From Nitrososphaerota archaeon (GTDB taxonomy: Archaea; Thermoproteota; Nitrososphaeria; Nitrososphaerales; Nitrososphaeraceae): DNA of 16,324 nucleotides. The position numbers and the translations under genes were made by a program. Position 1 is the stretch's first letter, and every line of letters starts with the position of its first letter. Of the stretch, positions 1 through 6,730 are shown piece after piece. The notes under the pieces were generated by a model, which saw only the letters and a program-made list of their open reading frames with translations, was not told where the DNA came from and did not search any database. The stretch spans positions 1 to 16,324 of the forward strand of contig VBPR01000203.1 of the NCBI GenBank assembly GCA_005877345.1. Direction: 5' to 3'.

Positions 1-586
1 CAATCCCGGTCGTTCCTAAAATTGATATACCTCCAATTATTCCCAATCTAGGATTATCAGTTTTCTTGGCAATTTCTTCTCCTTTGGGTACACTTATTAA
101 TATCAATAATCCATATCTATTTTTTTCCTGTTGCCCGAAAATTTCATCAATAGCATGACTTATCATCTTTAGTGGAGTAGGATTGATGGCAGCTTTACCT
201 ATTTCTAGTCCCAATCCAGGCTTAGTGACTCTTCCAACGCCTTTGCCACCATCAATAATGATCTTATTTGATGTTTCTGACAAAGAAACCGTGGACCAAA
301 TTTCAGCACCATTAGTAACATCAGGATCGTCGCCTCCATCCTTAATGACGGCAGCAGTAACAGATTTTTCATTTTCATATCTAACCCAGGCAATATCTAT
401 TACAATATGCTTATCTTTTGGAAGGGAAACATTTACTTTTGCTAATTTTTCTCCATTTACCAGTGTTGTTAGTGCAGCTTTAGTTGCAGCTGCTGCGCAC
501 GTACCAGTTGTATATCCAGTTCTAAGGGATTTTTTCTTACCTTCAGGGAGATCTGTTTCTTTGATGTCATCTATGCTTTGGGACAT
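1..586 (-). CDS. cbiD: Cobalt-precorrin-5B C1-methyltransferase CbiD, N-terminal part
   Basis: This gene runs off the left edge; 195 codons are visible from an ATG at 586-584, and an in-frame stop lies just upstream, so the start is fixed. CbiD is the SAM-dependent methyltransferase that methylates C1 of cobalt-precorrin-5B in the anaerobic (early cobalt) cobalamin pathway, a soluble enzyme. The N-terminus shows the family hallmarks: LRTGYTTGTCAAAATKAAL near residues 21-39, a VIKDGGDDPDVTNGAEIW stretch near residues 80-97, and GGKGVGRVTKPGLGLEIGKAAINP near residues 114-137. The reading frame is clean across the whole visible part. The remnant of a short-chain dehydrogenase ends 21 nt upstream on the same strand. 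Together with the corrinoid adenosyltransferase at 5966 it points to de novo B12 synthesis. The C-terminal half is not visible, so its integrity is unknown. Confidence 0.93.
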   Translation of the reverse strand, partial: MSQSIDDIKETDLPEGKKKSLRTGYTTGTCAAAATKAALTTLVNGEKLAKVNVSLPKDKHIVIDIAWVRYENEKSVTAAVIKDGGDDPDVTNGAEIWSTVSLSETSNKIIIDGGKGVGRVTKPGLGLEIGKAAINPTPLKMISHAIDEIFGQQEKNRYGLLILISVPKGEEIAKKTDNPRLGIIGGISILGTTGI

Positions 587-607
587 AAACCTTCGCTTTC
601 TAAATAA

Positions 608-985
608 TTACTTTACCCCATCAAGAATAATAGTATTTCCTGTTGAGAAAGAAATATTTTCTCCGGATGTGGAAACAATACATTTAGCAACTTCTTCCGG
701 TTGACCCAATATCTTCATTTTATTTTCATTTTTGGCCTCGACTAATTCATTTCTTGAAGGTGATCTACGCATTGTATCCGTATAAATATCTCCCAACGCA
801 ACTGAATACGACCTGATGTTATATTGTCCGTATTCTGATGCTATATTCCTAAAAGTAATAATAAGGGTTGCACAATTTCTTCCTAAATCTCTTGCAATCC
901 CTAATCCAAGGCCTCCCGGTCCATCTGTTACAACATTTAATTTTCAATCAAGGGCCAACGATTCTAGATTTGTAGTTTGGATATT
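608..985 (-). pseudogene. Short-chain dehydrogenase/reductase (SDR) remnant with internal deletion
   Basis: On the minus strand this reads as both ends of an SDR joined without its middle. After an in-frame TGA (946-944) comes KLNVVTDGPGGLGLGIARDLG, the N-terminal strand and dinucleotide-binding turn (normally TGxxxGxG; here the first glycine is Asp). It jumps after ATLIIT directly to FRNIASEYGQYNIRSYSVALGDIYTD, which matches the late SDR segment that normally reads like RxLAxEYGxxNIRVNSVxPG. It then ends with the usual C-terminus ILGQPEEVAKCIV...FSTGNTIILDGVK, where DGG would be expected. About 110 residues including the catalytic Ser and YxxxK are gone, conserved residues are changed (APG to ALG, DGG to DGV), and no good start remains. 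It therefore looks like a decayed gene. The parent function cannot be told. It ends 21 nt before cbiD and may once have shared its transcript. Confidence 0.8.
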
Positions 986-1011
986 TTAATTATTATCTGT
1001 AAACACAATAA

Positions 1012-1024
1012 ACTTTTATTTTAA
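1012..1024 (+). promoter_or_regulatory. TATA-box-like promoter of rio2
   Basis: The T/A-rich element CTTTTATTTTAA has its centre about 27 nt before the TTG start at 1047. That is the spacing expected if transcription begins at or next to the start codon (leaderless mRNA). No Shine-Dalgarno sequence is visible before the start. Confidence 0.5.
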
Positions 1025-1046
1025 TATTGGCAGTAATTGCTTTCAG

Positions 1047-1913
1047 TTGTCTTCTTTTTCAAAGGCGGGACATCTTGTTTCATTGTTGAATAAAAGTGAT
1101 ATCAAAATACTAAAGGTATTTGCTTCTTCTTTAAAAAATCGTCAAATTTTAACCCTTTCTACTTTGAGTCAATACTCAAATTTAAGTCAAAGTTTGGTTG
1201 AACATCATTTACAACGACTTGTCAAATTTGGATTGATAGGTAAAAGCAATATAGGGTATACATTATTGGTAACAGGTTTAGATACATATGTCCTAAAAAT
1301 TCTTTCCAATAGGAACTTAATTACATCTATTGGACCACAAATCGGTATCGGTAAAGAAGCTGAAATTTATATAGCTCGTGATTCACTAGGAGAAGACAAG
1401 ATTTTAAAGATGTTCAGACTCGGAAGATCTAGTTTCAAACAGATAAAGAGGAAACGAGATATAAACACAGCTACTAGTAGTTGGCTACTCTTGAATATCG
1501 AAACGGCCAAAAAAGAATATGACATTTTAATGTATCTGAGAAACTCTAGTACTTCATTTCCAAACCCTCAATGCAGATCTTTTCATTGGATTCTTATGGA
1601 ACGAATTTATTCAACTAGGTTATCAGATGCTGAACATCTTGACTATCCACAATTTGTTTTAGAAAAAATAATCAACAATGTGAGGATCCCCTATCACAAA
1701 GGATACAGTCACGGTGATCTGAATGAGTACAACATTTTAGTAAATAATGACAATATTTTTATCCTCGATTGGCCTCAAGCCGTTAAAGTTGATACTATTA
1801 ATGCAGACGCATCGCTCACGAGGGATGTAACAAATATTCTTAAATTTTTTTCGAGGAAATTTGGAGTTGAAAGAGATATTCAGAATACAATTAACATTAT
1901 TAAAGGTGTCTGA
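1047..1913 (+). CDS. rio2: RIO2-type atypical serine kinase/ATPase
   Basis: This is an archaeal Rio2 protein of 288 residues, the usual length. Rio2 acts in the cytoplasm in late maturation of the small ribosomal subunit. Residues 1-85 form the Rio2-specific winged-helix domain (KILKVFASSLKNRQILTLSTLSQYSNLSQSLVEHHLQRLVKFGLI). The RIO kinase domain follows: glycine/phosphate loop IGIGKEAEIY at about 99-108, ATP-binding Lys121 in LKMFRLG, the RIO-typical RSSFKQIKRKRD, the catalytic loop HGDLNEYN at 222-229 (Asp224), and the metal-binding motif LDWPQ at 240-244 in place of kinase DFG. All catalytic residues are present. The start is TTG at 1047, supported by a TATA box 27 nt upstream and by the absence of any other in-frame start before the winged helix. 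It converges with metK, with 35 nt between the stops. Confidence 0.92.
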   Translation: MSSFSKAGHLVSLLNKSDIKILKVFASSLKNRQILTLSTLSQYSNLSQSLVEHHLQRLVKFGLIGKSNIGYTLLVTGLDTYVLKILSNRNLITSIGPQIGIGKEAEIYIARDSLGEDKILKMFRLGRSSFKQIKRKRDINTATSSWLLLNIETAKKEYDILMYLRNSSTSFPNPQCRSFHWILMERIYSTRLSDAEHLDYPQFVLEKIINNVRIPYHKGYSHGDLNEYNILVNNDNIFILDWPQAVKVDTINADASLTRDVTNILKFFSRKFGVERDIQNTINIIKGV

Positions 1914-1948
1914 ATCTCATAATTCAGGATCTACTGTCATAAAAATTA

Positions 1949-3094
1949 CTACATCTTAAATAAATCTGATTTGTCAACCTTCTCCCACGTAAAATCAGGT
2001 TCATTCCTACCAAAATGTCCATATGCCGCAGTTTTCTTATATATTGGTCTTTTCAGTTGTAACGTTTCTATTATTCCTAACGGTGTAGTATCAAAAATCT
2101 CCCTAACTTGTTTTTCAATTTTTTCTTCGCTAATTTTTCCTGTGTCAAACGTATCAACCATGATTGAAACAGGATCGGGTACTCCTATAGCATATGCCAA
2201 TTGTACTTCGCATTTTGATGCTAATCCCGATGCAACAATATTTTTAGCTATATATCTTGCTACGTAACATGCAGATCTATCTACTTTAGAAGGATCCTTA
2301 CCTGAAAATGCACCTCCACCATGCCTACCCATACCACCGTAGGTGTCAGCTATTATCTTTCTTCCAGTTAATCCGGTGTCGCCTACAGGACCACCAATAA
2401 CAAACCGGCCAGTTGGATTTACCAGAAATTTTGTAGAATTGTTAATCAAATCATCGCAAATAGGTTTTATAACCTTCGAGATAACCTCTTCCCTCACTTG
2501 AGATATTGAGACATCTTCTGTATGCTGAGTCGAAACAACAACGGTATCGATTTTCTTTGGAACGGAATCTTCATAAATAACAGATACCTGAGATTTTCCA
2601 TCGGGCCCTATCCAGTCTAAAGTTTTTTCTTTTCTAACCGTAGCCAATTTCATAGTTAATTTGTGCGCTAAAGTTATGGGCAACGGCATAAGCTCAGCGG
2701 TTTCACGTGTTGCGTATCCAAACATTAATCCTTGATCACCTGCTCCCTGTAATCCGTTCTCATTTTTGGAAACTCCCATAGAAATATCAGGGCTTTGTTC
2801 ATGAATTGAAGTTAAAACAGAGCAGCTGTTTCCATCAAATCCATATTTTAACCCATTGTACCCAATGTCCCTCAAGGTGCTTCTAACAACTTCCTGAGCA
2901 TCAATTCTTGCCCTGGAAGATACCTCACCTGCGACAAATACAATTCCTGTAGTAGTCATAGCTTCTACTGCTACTCTGGAATCTGGATCATTAGTAATTA
3001 TTTCATCAAGTATTGAATCAGAAACCAGATCACATATCTTGTCTGGATGCCCTTCAGTTACACTTTCTGAAGTGAAAAGATAACGCCTTCCCAT
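1949..3094 (-). CDS. metK: S-adenosylmethionine synthetase, bacterial-type MetK
   Basis: The enzyme makes SAM from ATP and methionine in the cytoplasm. At 381 residues it has full MetK length. The signatures of the bacterial/eukaryotic family are all present: SESVTEGHPDKICDLVSD at residues 9-26 with the ATP-binding His16, GAGDQGLMFGYA at 117-128, and GGGAFSGKDPSKVDRSA at 259-275. Many archaea instead carry a distinct archaeal MAT family with little sequence similarity, so this gene is of the bacterial class. It starts at ATG 3094-3092 and lies 36 nt downstream of the Sm-like gene on the same strand, so the two are probably co-transcribed. SAM from this enzyme would serve CbiD and the methyltransferase at 14329. 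It converges on rio2. Confidence in the identity is very high. Confidence 0.97.
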   Translation of the reverse strand: MGRRYLFTSESVTEGHPDKICDLVSDSILDEIITNDPDSRVAVEAMTTTGIVFVAGEVSSRARIDAQEVVRSTLRDIGYNGLKYGFDGNSCSVLTSIHEQSPDISMGVSKNENGLQGAGDQGLMFGYATRETAELMPLPITLAHKLTMKLATVRKEKTLDWIGPDGKSQVSVIYEDSVPKKIDTVVVSTQHTEDVSISQVREEVISKVIKPICDDLINNSTKFLVNPTGRFVIGGPVGDTGLTGRKIIADTYGGMGRHGGGAFSGKDPSKVDRSACYVARYIAKNIVASGLASKCEVQLAYAIGVPDPVSIMVDTFDTGKISEEKIEKQVREIFDTTPLGIIETLQLKRPIYKKTAAYGHFGRNEPDFTWEKVDKSDLFKM

Positions 3095-3130
3095 TTTTGC
3101 TTACGTCAAATCCCACGAATTTCTCTTTTT

Positions 3131-3385
3131 TTAGAGATCCTTTTCTATTTTGATGAATAACACATTGTTTCCTCGAATAACTACTTTTCCATAATTTGCA
3201 ACGGGATTTGCGTTTGCGCCATTAAATTCTTCCGCATCCAATAGTATTAAATTCATATATGAATCAACATTATTCATTCGACCTCTGTACTCCAGCTCAT
3301 TTTTAAGTCTGACAGATACTTTCATATTTAATGAGCGTTGTAAGATTGTTAACGGTCTTTTTGGTTGCTGTGGAGTTGACGACAT
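3131..3385 (-). CDS. Sm-like (LSm) RNA-binding protein
   Basis: This 84-residue protein belongs to the Sm/LSm family, which forms ring-shaped oligomers that bind U-rich RNA and takes part in RNA processing and turnover. The Sm1 motif is at about residues 23-52 (VSVRLKNELEYRGRMNNVDSYMNLILLDA) with the typical GRMNNVDSYMNL RNA-binding core. The Sm2 motif is YGKVVIRGNNVLFI at about 65-78 with the conserved RGN. A short proline/lysine-rich N-terminal extension precedes the fold. The ATG at 3385-3383 is the only reasonable start. It is the first gene of a probable two-gene transcript with metK. The gene upstream, the RecA-like paralogue, is divergent, and about 100 bp of promoter DNA separates the two. 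Confidence 0.93.
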   Translation of the reverse strand: MSSTPQQPKRPLTILQRSLNMKVSVRLKNELEYRGRMNNVDSYMNLILLDAEEFNGANANPVANYGKVVIRGNNVLFIKIEKDL

Positions 3386-3408
3386 ATTAGGTTATCACTT
3401 TTATTTTC

Positions 3409-3433
3409 AAAAAATAAGATCGACAATAAAAAG
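3409..3433 (-). promoter_or_regulatory. Candidate TATA region for the lsm-metK transcript
   Basis: Read on the minus strand, two A/T elements could act as TATA box: CTTTTTATTG (3433-3424), about 44 nt before the lsm ATG, and CTTATTTTTTG (3419-3409), about 29 nt before it. The second spacing would give a leaderless mRNA. The sequence does not decide between them. Confidence 0.3.
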
Positions 3434-3457
3434 TTTCTCCCGAGCTCTCTGACATTG

Positions 3458-3468
3458 TATATAAATAA
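3458..3468 (+). promoter_or_regulatory. TATA-box promoter of the RecA-like gene
   Basis: The element TATATAAATAA has its centre about 21 nt before the ATG at 3484. It is one of the clearest TATA boxes in the window. No ribosome-binding site is seen, so a leaderless mRNA is expected. Confidence 0.6.
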
Positions 3469-3483
3469 TTATAGTTTAGTTTT

Positions 3484-4182
3484 ATGCGGATAATCGCAAC
3501 AGGGTCATCCTCAATAGATAAGATACTGGGAGGAGGAATCAGAACAGGTCTGATTACAGATATTTTATCTGATTCGAGGGAAGCCAGATCTAGTCTTTGC
3601 TATTCATTATGCGTGAATGCTGCACAACACTATAAAGATTCTTCTGTAATATTTGGTGACACACAAGGATTTTTCCGGCCAGAGAAAATTCTCTCTTACA
3701 TCAAAAACAAACAGGATTCAGATCCTATACTTCATCAAATAAGAAGATTGAGGATAATGTCAACAAATGTCCAAATGGTCCTTGTCAATTATGCTCTACA
3801 TTTACGTCCGATTCTAATTATTATTGATAATTTTAATTATTTATTTTTAAACGAAAGGAAAAAATCACTATCAATACAAATTCGCCTCCGTAAGCACTTA
3901 CACGATCTGGCCATTAGTGCGATTGATAATGACATAGCAATAGTAATTACAAATTCAAGCTCTTCGAAAAGAGAAAATAAGGAATCAGAGGAGATATTTG
4001 AAAAGAAAATTTTTCCATATAACGAATTATTGAATAAAACAGTTTCTAATCTTGCTCACGTGGTTTTAGAACTGAAAACAGTAAAGGTTGATGAACCCAG
4101 ATTTTCTGTAAGATTACTGAAACCTGTGACAGCTGCAAAATCTCATTTCGTAGCCAGGAAAGATGGTCTTTACGATTGCTGA
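3484..4182 (+). CDS. RecA/RadB-like ATPase-fold protein with degenerate Walker A
   Basis: The 232-residue protein has the architecture of a small RecA-superfamily (RadA/RadB/KaiC-like) core. Residues 7-40 follow the family pattern: GSSSIDKILGGGIRTGLITDI, as in the G(x)xxLDxLLGGGI..G.ITEI of RadA/RadB. A Walker B-like strand, ILIIIDNFNYLF, lies at about 109-120. The P-loop is destroyed: where GxxxxGK[ST] should stand, residues 29-37 read SDSREARSS, without the glycines and with Arg at the lysine position. ATP binding of the usual kind is therefore unlikely. The frame is otherwise open and well formed and has a clear promoter, so it is probably expressed as an accessory or structural RecA paralogue rather than being a pseudogene. 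The family is recognised from pattern only; whether it is closest to RadB or to KaiC-like proteins needs a profile search. Confidence 0.7.
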   Translation: MRIIATGSSSIDKILGGGIRTGLITDILSDSREARSSLCYSLCVNAAQHYKDSSVIFGDTQGFFRPEKILSYIKNKQDSDPILHQIRRLRIMSTNVQMVLVNYALHLRPILIIIDNFNYLFLNERKKSLSIQIRLRKHLHDLAISAIDNDIAIVITNSSSSKRENKESEEIFEKKIFPYNELLNKTVSNLAHVVLELKTVKVDEPRFSVRLLKPVTAAKSHFVARKDGLYDC

Positions 4183-4444
4183 TGATATTTCTACTTTAAC
4201 CGCATTTTTGATTGGGTATCTTCAAAAATGCAGTGGGTATCTTGATAATTATCCAAGTTCTTATTGAAAACCAGAAAAATCGAACTTAATAAGAATTATA
4301 TGATGACATTTAATTATTATACTAACGTATCGGAATTTATGTAAATTGCACTGAAATATTTTACTATTCCATTATATTTACAATAGTAGAAACATTTATT
4401 AATATTTTTTTTATGATATACCACAATAAGATGCTAATGGAGAA

Positions 4445-4473
4445 CTTCCATATCTAGATCTATAGATAGGAAG
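4445..4473. repeat. Interrupted inverted repeat (hairpin 1)
   Basis: CTTCC (4445-4449) pairs with GGAAG (4469-4473), and inside it ATCTA (4452-4456) pairs with TAGAT (4463-4467) around a six-base loop. This gives a 5+5 bp stem with a small asymmetric internal loop. It lies about 65 nt before the dUTPase start. Confidence 0.4.
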
Positions 4474-4483
4474 CATGACTCCA

Positions 4484-4499
4484 TTCCATCTTCATGGAA
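4484..4499. repeat. Perfect 6-bp hairpin (hairpin 2)
   Basis: TTCCAT (4484-4489) and ATGGAA (4494-4499) form a perfect stem closed by the tetraloop CTTC. It is ten bases after hairpin 1 and uses the same TTCC/GGAA arms, so the two could swap pairing. Confidence 0.4.
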
Positions 4500-4537
4500 G
4501 GTTAAAATCTATATTAACGAATTATCAAGATTGGTAA

Positions 4538-4867
4538 GTGGATAAGCTGGAAAAATTAATTGAGATGCAAAGGGGTCTTGCGTCTGCGTTAGCAACTCGA
4601 AGATATCCCTTAAAGACTGAAGAGAGGATTTCATTCCTATGCACTGCAATTATACATGAAGCTATAGAGCTTCAAAGATTAACAAATTGGAAATGGTGGA
4701 AAAATCCGACCGATTTTGACTTTGAAGAGGCAAAAGAAGAATTGATAGATATCTGGCATTTTGTCCTCCAGGCCACTATTGAATTAAATTTGTCACCTGA
4801 CGATATTCTAAGGTATTATTCAAAAAAGAACAAAATAAACAAGCAAAGAAAAAAAATGAATTATTAG
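4538..4867 (+). CDS. Dimeric (all-alpha) dUTPase-like NTP pyrophosphohydrolase
   Basis: This 109-residue protein belongs to the all-alpha MazG/dUTPase superfamily and fits the dimeric dUTPase family best. These enzymes hydrolyse dUTP to dUMP and pyrophosphate, keep uracil out of DNA and feed dTMP synthesis. Seen in the sequence are the metal-binding helix pair, with E41xxE44 in LCTAIIHEAIELQRL and E64..E68xxD71 in FEEAKEELIDIWHF, plus the family-typical WKWWKNP at 51-57 and the HF pair at 74-75. The start is GTG at 4538; no better in-frame start is available. The C-terminus is short and lysine-rich. The gene overlaps the convergent mtrA-like gene by 4 bp at their stop codons. A MazG-type enzyme with another nucleotide substrate is the main alternative. 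Confidence 0.8.
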   Translation: MDKLEKLIEMQRGLASALATRRYPLKTEERISFLCTAIIHEAIELQRLTNWKWWKNPTDFDFEEAKEELIDIWHFVLQATIELNLSPDDILRYYSKKNKINKQRKKMNY

Positions 4868-5349
4868 ACTAATCTCTCTATATAGACCCTTATAGAATTA
4901 AGATTTGTCACTTTAATTAGATTATGGATGGTAATACGATCTCTAAACGTTTGAACATCTTCATACGATGACACTAGATGAGGATAAGGGCTTTTTGACA
5001 TGATGATTTTACCTTCCTTTGTAATTCCTTTATTGGATAGTGTAATTAACGAATGGCCAGCTCTATGACCATGCCCGTCTTCTCCACAAACGATCAAATG
5101 TGCAAGTTCTCTATTTGTAAGACAATATTTTATAATTTTATCAATTCCCTTATTTTCAGACAATAATCTGCCTACGATAGCCACTTTATTCATCAATTTA
5201 GTATCGTTTGAAATTTCTATTAATAATTTAATACTAGATAAGGTACATATTGCAATCCTACTTCCATTTCCTAGGTAGTATTCGTGTTTGATTGGAATAA
5301 AGTATTTGCATATTTCCCCAATACAATTTTCAATTTCCTTGTAAACCAA
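4864..5349 (-). CDS. Orphan MtrA-like corrinoid protein (MtrA cytoplasmic domain)
   Basis: The 161-residue protein resembles the soluble corrinoid-binding domain of subunit A of tetrahydromethanopterin S-methyltransferase. Matching segments are SRIAICTLSS (about 30-39), VAIVGRLLSENKGIDKIIKYCLTNRELAHLIVCGEDGHGH (56-95), RAGHSLITLSNKGI, and a late FRDRITIHNLI segment. His95 in CGEDGHGHRAGHS aligns with the histidine (His84 in the Methanothermobacter protein, from memory) that ligates the corrinoid cobalt. The C-terminal membrane helix of methanogen MtrA is absent. No mtrB-H genes are visible, and the organism does not look like a methanogen. The start is TTG at 5349, supported by AAGGA seven bases upstream; an in-frame stop lies 11 codons earlier. 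Neighbours include corrinoid genes (cbiD and the adenosyltransferase). A methyl carrier for methionine synthesis or another C1 reaction is a reasonable inference, not shown. Confidence 0.78.
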   Translation of the reverse strand: MVYKEIENCIGEICKYFIPIKHEYYLGNGSRIAICTLSSIKLLIEISNDTKLMNKVAIVGRLLSENKGIDKIIKYCLTNRELAHLIVCGEDGHGHRAGHSLITLSNKGITKEGKIIMSKSPYPHLVSSYEDVQTFRDRITIHNLIKVTNLNSIRVYIERLV

Positions 5350-5381
5350 AGGTAGATCCTTACCAAAACAATTCTTTTATC

Positions 5382-5783
5382 TTATATGCCCCAGCTAACC
5401 TTAATTTTAGGAACTACCAGTACAAATGGTGCTTCACCTTGCTCCCAAGGATCGTTTCTGACCCAGTCAAATCTGTCATAAAAAAGATCATACAAGTTTT
5501 CAAATTTTTTACCCTTATGAATGAATTTAGTGATCCCTCGCGTAACTATCGCCCTGTTATTGTTATTTTCGTATGTGTCAACAACCAATGATATTCTATT
5601 ATTTTTCTCCAAATTGGTGTATTTTAGCGTATCATAGTCGGTTGCGAAATAAAATTTACCATTATCAAAAATATATGAAACGGGCGTAACGTGTGGTAAA
5701 TTATTATAGCACGTTGCAACTCTACAAATTTCATTCGAATAAAGAAATTGGATTTCTCTTCTACTAAAGAACACACCTTTCAT
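5382..5783 (-). CDS. Pyridoxamine 5'-phosphate oxidase-like flavin/F420-binding protein
   Basis: The 133-residue protein has the split beta-barrel (PPOX) pattern. The N-terminal helix FSRREIQFLYSNEICRVATC leads into strands with LPHVTPVSYIFDNGKFYFATDYDTLKYTNLEKNNRISLVVDTYE, the usual cofactor-binding strand order, followed by a RAIVTRGITKFI strand and a C-terminal VLVVPKIKVSWGI strand. Proteins of this family bind FMN, F420 or haem and often act as small oxidoreductases. The family does not tell which cofactor or substrate is used here. The ATG at 5783-5781 gives the normal length. It lies 32 nt upstream of the mtrA-like gene on the same strand, so the two may share a transcript. Confidence 0.8.
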   Translation of the reverse strand: MKGVFFSRREIQFLYSNEICRVATCYNNLPHVTPVSYIFDNGKFYFATDYDTLKYTNLEKNNRISLVVDTYENNNNRAIVTRGITKFIHKGKKFENLYDLFYDRFDWVRNDPWEQGEAPFVLVVPKIKVSWGI

Positions 5784-5937
5784 AATTGAGAATTATAATA
5801 AAGGCAATTTATGATTTTTTAGACAGTTAATCGAAGTATGTCAATATACAAACAGATTCGATATAGAAGCACAGGTTCAGGAAAGTCCAAGTTGTATAGT
5901 ATGTTGACTAATTGAATAATGTCTAAGTAACCCATTG

Positions 5938-5947
5938 CTATAAAATG
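5938..5947 (+). promoter_or_regulatory. TATA-box promoter of the corrinoid adenosyltransferase
   Basis: CTATAAAATG has its centre about 24 nt before the ATG at 5966, the spacing expected for a leaderless archaeal transcript. No cobalamin riboswitch-like structure was seen in the 180 bp upstream, although this was judged by eye only. Confidence 0.6.
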
Positions 5948-5965
5948 TCATTGCGATAATAGTAC

Positions 5966-6514
5966 ATGGAAAAAGAAAACGTTTCAAATGGTGGCATTGT
6001 AATTGTATATACAGGCAATGGAAAAGGTAAAACGACGGCCTCATTAGGAGTTGCGCTGAGAGCCATAGGCCATGGACTCAAAGTTTGCATGGTACAATTC
6101 ATCAAGGGGGAATGGCATTATGGTGAACTTAATAGTCTAAAGAAACTAGAGCCAGATTTTGAATTGATAGTAGCAGGAAAAGGATTTATAGGAATTATTG
6201 ATGATGACCATGCCTTTGAGGAACACGTAAGGGCAGCAAAAACTGCACTGGATATTGTTGAACAGAAAATGTCGCTTGATATTTTCGATATTATCATTTT
6301 AGATGAAATTAACTATGCAGTGCATCTTGGATTATTAAATTTAGGTGATGTCATGAAGATAGTTAAAAATCGTCCAAAACATCTATCATTAATTCTTACA
6401 GGAAATTATGCTTGTGATGAAATCATCTTATTGGCAGATCTAGTTACAGAAATGAAAGAGATAAAACATCCTTACAAAAAAGGGATAAAGGCCAAACGGG
6501 GTATTGATTTTTAA
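5966..6514 (+). CDS. cobO: Cob(I)yrinic acid a,c-diamide adenosyltransferase (CobA/CobO/BtuR type)
   Basis: The enzyme transfers the 5'-deoxyadenosyl group from ATP to cob(I)alamin or cob(I)yrinic acid diamide, making the coenzyme form. The 182 residues match the CobA/BtuR P-loop family. The ATP site GNGKGKTTA is at 17-25, VQFIKG at about 43-48, ILDEINYAV at about 110-118, then LTGNYA (usually LTGR), ADLVTEMKEIKHPYKKGIKAKRGIDF at the C-terminus with the family's KHxYxxGxKAxxGIxF ending. The Asn in place of the common Arg in LTGR is a small deviation. The start is ATG 5966, preceded by a TATA box. The gene stands alone, divergent from the PPOX gene. With cbiD it indicates cobamide synthesis in this organism; adenosylcobalamin would serve methylmalonyl-CoA mutase or class II ribonucleotide reductase (inference). 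Confidence 0.94.
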   Translation: MEKENVSNGGIVIVYTGNGKGKTTASLGVALRAIGHGLKVCMVQFIKGEWHYGELNSLKKLEPDFELIVAGKGFIGIIDDDHAFEEHVRAAKTALDIVEQKMSLDIFDIIILDEINYAVHLGLLNLGDVMKIVKNRPKHLSLILTGNYACDEIILLADLVTEMKEIKHPYKKGIKAKRGIDF

Positions 6515-6730
6515 GAAATCAATAGAATAAAAGCCAAGTCTAAAAATCATTATCTACATGCAAAACTCTCGAGGCTCTTGATAAAAAGTGAAGATTATAA
6601 AAAATGAATTTAACGAATGATTATTAAATAATTTAACATCCAGTTCTTCCGATTAATACATAATTGCGAAATCAAATTTTTCACAATAGCTGGACATTAT
6701 CGGGAGTCTAAGGTATATTTTTGTTATTTT

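Larger units (their letters stand above)
4183..4537. other. Intergenic region with two hairpins
   Basis: No open reading frame with coding character was found here. The stretch is very AT-rich and contains a short direct repeat, GGGTATCTT, at about 4216 and 4235. A strong T/A block (TTTATTAATATTTTTTTTATGAT, about 4395-4416) could be a promoter, but it lies over 120 nt before the dUTPase start. Two small inverted repeats (4445-4473 and 4484-4499) lie between that block and the GTG, so the downstream gene may have a structured leader, or a small RNA may be made here. A C/D-box-like pair is noted separately as a finding. Confidence 0.5.

Noticed and set aside
183..704. Plus-strand 173-codon open frame
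   Set aside because: It is the antisense shadow of cbiD, whose minus-strand frame has clear family motifs.
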